A program made the position numbers and the translations under genes. Positions 58,054-64,000 of a stretch of DNA of 64,000 nt are shown here, piece by piece. Position 1 is the first letter of the stretch, and each line of letters begins with the position of its first letter. Origin of the DNA: Ignelater luminosus (Eukaryota; Arthropoda; Insecta; Coleoptera; Elateridae); the NCBI GenBank assembly GCA_011009095.1, contig VTPC01091228.1, positions 29,915 through 93,914 on the forward strand, written 5' to 3'. The notes under the pieces are model-generated. The model saw only the letters and a program-made list of their open reading frames with translations, was not told the origin of the DNA and did not search any database.

Positions 58054-60114
58054 TTTTACTTAAAGTAATTGATTCTCTTAATGTAATATGATGATTCAAA
58101 GCTATTAAAAACTACAGGTTATATATTTATTTAACAATCTATTTTTATCTTCATATTTTGAGACATAGAAGCACTTGTTTTAATTAATAGCAAATAAGGA
58201 TTGTTGAACTATACAAAAAGTACAAGATAAGGTTATTTAAAGAGATACAAAAATAATAATTATAAAAAAATGATTTTTTCAAACGTAAAAGTACACTGGG
58301 TTTGCTTAATTATGTCGGGGCTGACCAGAAAGTATAAAATAATGAAACATAAAAAAATAATGTTAAAGTTGGTTGGTTAAGGGTAGTGTAATGTTATCTT
58401 GTTAAAATCAGCAGCGAATGAAGAGTAGTAATCGATTAAGGCAAACATGGTGTTTTATTTAATGTTTAAAAGTTGATGGCGTTTCCTGCAAAAGTTAGTA
58501 AATAAAGTAAAAACAGAATTAGGCTGCTTTCACAAGCGCACCCGTGTGCACGAAAAAAAGCATTTAGATATTAATATAATTATTTTGTCATAATTATCAA
58601 TAAAATATTCCAAGTACAAGACAGATATTGCACGTAAGTATATAAGTGTCACAATAGCGAAATGGTGAAAATTGAATTGGCAGTAGGTACCACTATATCG
58701 ACAAAACTTACAGAAGTATTACATTATACTAGTTCTAAACTGTTTCGAAGTGCATTTACAAGTACTTATAGTTGTTTTGAACAGCAATTCTACTGTAAAA
58801 GAAAAACAAATACTTTGATATTTTTTTCCATGATAGTCTGCAACACCAAAGCAACGATGTTCTTTCTCTATTAAAAATATCTGTACAAATAAATATAAAC
58901 CGTAACAAAATCGCTCTGTATTTATTTAGTGATTATCCTGTTAAAGTAGTAAGTCAATATAAATTAAAGTACAAACAAATATCCTGTTTGAAATAGCAAG
59001 ACATATTTGTTTAAATGGTAGTGCACAAGGATGCAGTTAGCTGTGAAGATAGGTATACAACATTATGCGTCTTCTATTAAGTTTTAAAGACAAATACCTA
59101 GAAAGCTTGTTCACTTATTTTAAATTTATCTAACTTGTATAATGCATCTTAATCTTAATTGTATAATACAGATACATAGTTATCTCAATTTTAACAGTAA
59201 TTTGGTTTTAAAATTTGGATATATTATGATGCTTATTCTAAATTACGTCTTTTGGTCTTACCCAGCTAAAACCCAGCGGCAGCCTTAAACACAGGAAAGG
59301 AAATTATAATCAGAATAAAAGAATACAGATATAAGATACAATATATGGAAGACAACAATAATAAACACTAGTCAAGAGCATACACAAATTATTATCAACA
59401 ACATCAAAGTAATAATTAAATTATGCACAATAAATACTTAAAAACATAACAATGAGAGTACCAAGATAAGTCCGGCGTTATCAACAGCAAGCAGACTTAC
59501 AAAAACATGTTCTTTGCAAAGAAAAACATAGAAGGCACACAAAGAAAATCAGTAAAATCAGACCTGATTAAAAGAGATGAAGGTCTAAAAAATTGGAAAT
59601 TAGATTGACGACTAATTATCAGAAAATCTTTAATGAAATAAAAATGAAAAGGAAATGAAAAACGCTTTTAGAGACTAAAAGACCAAACATACAATTTAAC
59701 AAAAGAAATCGGAATAAAGAAAAAATTATTACGTGAGTTATAAGTTTACAAATAGTAATCAAATCGAGAATAATCGAGAATAAAAAAAGTTACCAAGATC
59801 GATAACCTCCAAAGTTTTATATCACTTTCTTAAAATAAAAACAAAAATAATTAAGCCCCAGTTAATTAGAATGTAGATAGATCAAAATAAAACACAAACA
59901 TTTTAAAATCGAATAAAAAGAAATTTTTACCAACACCTAATGTTTTATAGGAAACATCATTATTGAAGGGTAAAAACAAAAATAATTTATTATGTACTAG
60001 AACAAAAATAGTATTCTGAGACGTTATTACTAAATAATTAATTCAACTTAATAGATTAATGATAAATAAATAAGATAAAAAATGCGAATGAAACTCAACG
60101 AAAGCAAGGTAATT
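58054..60114. other. No recognisable gene; A-rich strand
   Basis: The plus strand from about 59270 to 60110 is unusually A-rich with little T-rich counterpart. This strand asymmetry could mark an old retroelement transcript copy, but no frame or motif supports that. Confidence 0.4.
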
Positions 60115-60886
60115 GTTCGATATAGCTACCCCTAGGGAACCGCCGTTTTGAGAGAAAGTTTTTGGTACCAGCACGTAGAGAATTACTCACAGAACACAAT
60201 TAGGTGGCCGGAGGTAAAACAAATTGATCCAATCTTGGTGAAACCCGCGAAAAACAAACACGACTTTTAAGCACATCTGACGTTATGTTGCACGATACAA
60301 ACAGTGAAGTTGGCAACTAAATCGCTGCTGCACACACTACCAACCGCCTACTGCAACATGCCCCACGTATAAATTTTATTCATTCCAATCTTGCGGTGGG
60401 GGCGAAGCGAGGTGGTGGTTAGGTTAGAAGCAATAAAACAATAATTTGTTTCAAGAATTCCACCCTCATGTGATGGGGGCGAAGCGAGGTGGTGGTTAGG
60501 TTAGAAGCAGTAAAACAATCATTTTTTTCAAGAATTCCACCCAAATCTTGTGGGGGGCCGAGTTGAATGAATGAATTCGTTCTTGCTTGCGCGGGGTCAA
60601 TGTCCTCCAGGTGATTTAGGGAAATTGGGTTGTGGTACTGTTGGTTGGTACGCTGTTGGGGACTAATAAGAACCTAGCTGCGATATTATGGTGTCATGGC
60701 AGTCGGTGTGGTTGTCAAGCGTCAAATTCGTCGATTTTTGAAGTTTTTTCAAAAAAGAAAAGTGTTTGGCGTTATAGAGGCCTTTCGCAGGTGTCTTTTG
60801 ATTTTCTGAATAGTTAGTTATACATGCATTGTTAAGGTTGAATTTTTACTGTAGAAGTTAAAGTCTGGAGGTAGCTATATCGAACT
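60115..60886. repeat. Segment bounded by a perfect 16-bp inverted repeat
   Basis: GTTCGATATAGCTACC at 60115-60130 recurs inverted, without mismatch, at 60871-60886. The 772-bp segment contains a 77-bp tandem repeat and is GC-richer than its flanks. The flanks show no shared duplication. It may be a non-autonomous DNA transposon of a type without TA duplication, or a very old one. Confidence 0.5.
60385..60560. repeat. 77-bp tandem repeat, about 2.3 copies
   Basis: The unit contains GGGGGCGAAGCGAGGTGGTG, then GTTAGGTTAGAAGCA and CAAGAATTCCACCC. The common landmark C of GGGGGC lies at 60403 and 60480. A third, partial unit (ATCTTGTGGGGGGCCGAG) begins near 60544. Confidence 0.88.
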
Positions 60887-61859
60887 GTCAGCTTCAAAAG
60901 GATTTAATTAATGTATTTATGAAATAAAGAGCTAGTTAATGATAATGATCTTAATCTATAAAGGCCTATGCAGGAGCTAACATATTACAACCTGAAAAAG
61001 AAATACAATGAAATCGATGTCTCACAAGACATAAGTAACATTATGTAGCGAGCATGAAAATGTCCGTTACAAAACTTTTTTATATTATGTGTAAATAATA
61101 AGGAAGCTGTTAAAATCCTAAACAAACAAAAAATCACCTTATTTATCAGAATAAAAAGATCTTGCATCAGGAACAATTATCATCTTCATAATCTAATTAG
61201 TTACTATTTATTTTCGAGACTATTGAAGATTTATTCTCTTTTGATAGGTTCTTGTATAAAAATAAAAGAGTTGCCATCATCACTATGAGGAGTTGCGGAG
61301 ACAGTATCTAAATAAATAAATGGAATAACTAAAAGTCAATTTTATTCTCATGTAATAAACTTCTGAAGGTTAACGAGTTAGGTTAGAAATTTATAATTTT
61401 GACTAATTACAACAAAGTTAATATAACTTTATTATACGTATAAACATCGTTTAGATAGAAAAAAAGTTAAAAACTTGGAAATTTTATATTTTCATATAAA
61501 TGAGAATATAAAAAAGGTTTTATAGGGATTAATATTGAATGTATCTAATTACATTATCGTTCTAATAAAGTATTTAATTTAAAATCTAGTTATAAGAAAT
61601 TAGTTAGTTTGTATAAAGTATACGTGCTTTGCTTTGCAAATATATCGTTATTTTATTATTCAGAATAACCATGAATTGAAAAAGTTTGATATTTTTTAGC
61701 AACGAGATTCGTCAACTTTGACATTTGGTGAATCTTGTTTAAAATTAACGCACGAAATTATTAAATATTTTGCAAATTTTAGTTTTAACGATGCATTTAT
61801 TTAAAAAACTGAGAAGCTTGTGGCAAAAAGCAACCATATCCAAATTTGTGAATATGATA
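60887..61859. other. No recognisable gene
   Basis: AT-rich. Nothing supported. Confidence 0.6.
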
Positions 61860-61861
61860 TA

Positions 61862-62541
61862 CAGGGTGTTTCATTAATAATTGAAAATATTTTAACCCAA
61901 ATCACTTAGATAAAATGTGGCTCCTTACTGAGTTACAGGGTGTTTTATTTAAACATTTAAAAACTACTTGTATCCAGTACTTTAAAACTATTTGACGTAT
62001 CCTTGTCATACTTGGCAGGAAATGTAGGTACTGCACACCCTACTAAATTATGTTAAATAATCGTTTCAGGCTAGTACCATAGGCGTACGATAGGGGCAAG
62101 TGAATGGTTGACCCTTCCCAAATTCTACGCCACTGGCAGGATTGCCATTTTAACACAATTTTTCGATTCTCCAATACTTTCTATGTAAATAACATCCTTT
62201 ATTCATAGCCATATAGTCATTATTTTTCGAGATATTTAAAGTTGAAAATGAAGCAGCACAGTTATTTTGATTTTAATGTGTATTAATTATGTCGGTGTTT
62301 TTGGGTCATAGGACTGCATTTATTACGCAAATGAAACTTTAATCCCTATTAACAGAAAACATAATGTTATTTATTAAAATTTCTTGAAATGAATAAATGC
62401 ATTCAACATTTATTTTGTTATAAAACACCCTGTAACTCAGTGAGAAACCACATTTTATCTAAGTGATTTGGGTTAAATTTTAATATTTTGAGCTCAGGAT
62501 TCTACAGTTAAAATATTTTCAATTATTAATGAAACACCCTG
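61862..62541. mobile_element. Foldback MITE with long, nested TIRs
   Basis: A 680-bp element flanked by TA (61860-61861 and 62542-62543). The arms begin CAGGGTGTTTCATTAATAAT and match, inverted, for about 90 bases on the left and 125 on the right. The right arm holds about 34 extra bases near 62475-62510. Near their inner ends both arms carry a second copy of the terminal motif (ACAGGGTGTTTTAT at 61935 and its inverse at 62422). It encodes no protein. Confidence 0.82.
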
Positions 62542-62543
62542 TA

Positions 62544-62863
62544 TAGTACATGGAAACTTATATTTTTAGGGTTGCCAAATTATTTGGTAAAACCAGCTCT
62601 GACAAAAAATACGTTTGTCACAAGGTATACGACTGTAAAGTTTAAGTACTTCTACAAAAACAACCAAAGTCCCATCGACATTCAGCAAAAGCAACCATAG
62701 TCTCGGACATGACGTGGTATTTTTCAAACATAACCTTCCTTATTGCTGTTGGTGTTTAACTGTGTTTTCACAAATATTGCAGGTTACTGGCGTAAAATTG
62801 AGTGATCCAGAGAAATATACTAATGAGAATAACCCTACAAAGTAGAAACTAAGAACAGAAACA
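62544..62863. other. Spacer
   Basis: No similarity recognised, except that the readable stretch VTGVKLSDPEKYTNENNPTK after an acceptor-like TTGCAG at 62780 probably belongs to the gene relic that follows. Confidence 0.45.
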
Positions 62864-63290
62864 ATGATAGAAAAGGAAGAGCTCATAAAACCTAAAAAAA
62901 TATGTGGAGAAGCTCATTATGTTAACCATGTTGAGAAAGAAGTACCTGGTAGAGTTAAAAAACCCACTGCAGGTAAGTATGATTTCGTTTTACAACGTGT
63001 CGCATTTTTTACAATTACAATTTTGAATTTTAGATGTACGAGACTCAAATGTTTCGAAAGTATTTCTGAAGACCCGAAGCGGAATTTACTTAGCATATTC
63101 AACTCGCTAACTGCGAAAAAACGAGCAAGACAGTTTTTTAGCGGCTTATTAGCTTTCATGCTCCAACCCGGTGTCGTCCAAGAAGACGTAATGAAGAAGA
63201 AACAAATGAAAATGAGATTTCTGACAAAAGACTTTGTAAACGATGCAGTGTTGACTTACAAAGTAAGAATTCCCGTTTCCAAAATTCCTG
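62864..63290 (+). pseudogene. Intron-bearing relic of a repeated insect protein family
   Basis: Exon-like sequence reads PKKICGEAHYVNHVEKEVPG and RVKKPTA. It is followed by GTAAGT...TTTTAG (62973-63033, 61 nt), then RLKCFESISEDPKRNLLSIF and NSLTAKKRARQFFSGLL. I recognise this order, GEAYV..GK.VP.R followed by C..KC.E.ISE..R..IF..F, from multicopy unnamed insect proteins with a Cys-rich N-terminal domain. The two exons join one base out of frame, so it is probably dead. Its 3' part is cut off by the mariner that starts at 63293. Whether it is a transposon protein or a host gene copy is unknown. Confidence 0.45.
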
Positions 63291-63292
63291 TA

Positions 63293-64000
63293 ACACATCG
63301 TTCAATAAGTCCCGAGACTAACAACGAAAACAACATTTGTTTTTTCAAAAATCATTTTTATTCATCAATATAATCTCCTTTTAGAGTGATACAATCTTTC
63401 CAACGCCTTTCCAACATTTCTATACCATGTTTATAGAAGGATTTATCCTTTGCTTCAAAATAGGCTTCAGTTTCGGCAATGACCTCCTCATTCGAGCCAA
63501 ATTTTTTTCCCTGGAGCATTTTTTTTGCGATCAGCAAAGAGCCAGTAGTCGCTGGGGGCTAAATCTGGCGAATACGGGGGGTGGGGAAGCAAATCAAAGC
63601 CCAACTCGTAGATTTTTGCCATTGTTTTCATGGACTTGTGGCATGGTGCATTGTCTTGCTGAAAAAGGATTTTTTTCTTCTTCATGTGCGGTCGTTTTGC
63701 TGCGATCTCCTCCTTCAAACGTACCAACAAGTCAATATAATAATCACTGTTGATCGATTTACCTTTTTCCAGGTAGTCAATGAAAATGACGCCATGTGTA
63801 TCCCAAAAAACAGACGCCATGACTTTGCCAGCAGATTGCTGCGTTTTTGGACGCTTTGGGCGGCTTTCGCCAGCCATGCGCCACTCAGATGATTGCCGAT
63901 TCGACTCCGGAGTGAAATGATGTATCCATGTTTCATCCATGGTCACGTATCGACGCAGGAAATCCTTTTTATTGCGAGTAAATAGCGATAAACAGCTCTC
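63293..64000 (-). mobile_element. mariner (DD34D), running off the window
   Basis: The left TIR ACACATCGTTCAATAAGTCC starts at 63293 after TA (63291-63292). The other end lies beyond the window. The TIR layout and protein place it with the copy at 30843-32136. Confidence 0.9.
63358..64000 (-). pseudogene. mariner transposase, C-terminal part, frameshifted
   Basis: The frame enters the window at 64000 and ends at TAA (63358-63360). The first Asp is in VTMDETWIHHFTPESNRQSS, the second in FQQDNAPCHKSMK and the third in YSPDLAPSDYWLFAD (34 between). A frameshift in an A-run near 63525 follows FADRKK; the C-terminus (ERRWKDCITLKGDYIDE) is then read in another frame. The Trp that is a stop in the 31-kb relative is intact here. 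Only the part within the window is judged. Confidence 0.92.

Noticed and set aside
60414-60506. TTAGG telomere-like units (GGTTAGGTTAG)
   Set aside because: Only about two units in each copy of the 77-bp tandem repeat; no array.
1-64000. CRISPR arrays, rRNA genes, replication origins
   Set aside because: No spaced identical repeats, no rRNA-like blocks and no prokaryotic features anywhere in the window.

Overview
The window is AT-rich eukaryotic DNA, almost certainly from an insect or another arthropod. The evidence is the mix of repeats: six mariner (DD34D) copies, several other IS630-Tc1-mariner (ITm) types, a hAT element, Penelope-like, gypsy-like and LINE relics, and foldback or MITE elements with TA target duplications. 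I recognise no intact host gene, rRNA or tRNA gene, and no CRISPR array. It reads as a gene-poor stretch built by repeated transposon insertion.

Layout. 1-8 kb: a DD37E-type mariner-like element (1453-2750), then a 2.4-kb ITm element with an unusually wide second-D-to-E spacing of 83 residues and an apparent 60-nt intron in its transposase (4987-7371). 8-13 kb: a Penelope-like reverse transcriptase relic, a minus-strand relic of a repeated insect protein family (9064-9688), a truncated mariner (11999-12752) and C-rich LINE-like sequence. 13.7-16.4 kb: a DD41D element whose 3' TIR is split by a LINE-type insertion with a 12-bp target duplication, and whose open transposase frame is crossed by an assembly gap. 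17-21 kb: a palindromic MITE, then a decayed hAT element with an exact 8-bp target duplication, itself carrying a foreign segment, then a small DD41D relic.

23-28 kb: a frameshifted relic of an uncharacterised repeated protein family and a gypsy RT/RNase H relic. 30-37 kb: three mariners, all on the minus strand, one carrying a single nonsense codon. 41-43 kb: a DD41D element with about 300-bp terminal inverted repeats and only two stop codons, both at tryptophan positions. 45-52 kb: tandem and palindromic repeats and an LTR-like leader. 55-56.7 kb: a full-length mariner with one stop codon, the intact relative of the copy at 12 kb. 57-62.5 kb: foldback elements ending in CAGGGTGTTTC and a 770-bp segment bounded by a 16-bp inverted repeat. 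62.8-64 kb: an intron-bearing repeated-family relic interrupted by a mariner that runs off the window.

The transposases would act in trans on their own TIRs. All but one of the readable frames carry stops or frameshifts, so most copies are dead. The DD41D copy at 14.9-16.3 kb has no visible lesion apart from the gap, but its terminus is disrupted by the LINE insertion. The most unusual items are the wide-spacing element with an intron and the long-TIR DD41D element.
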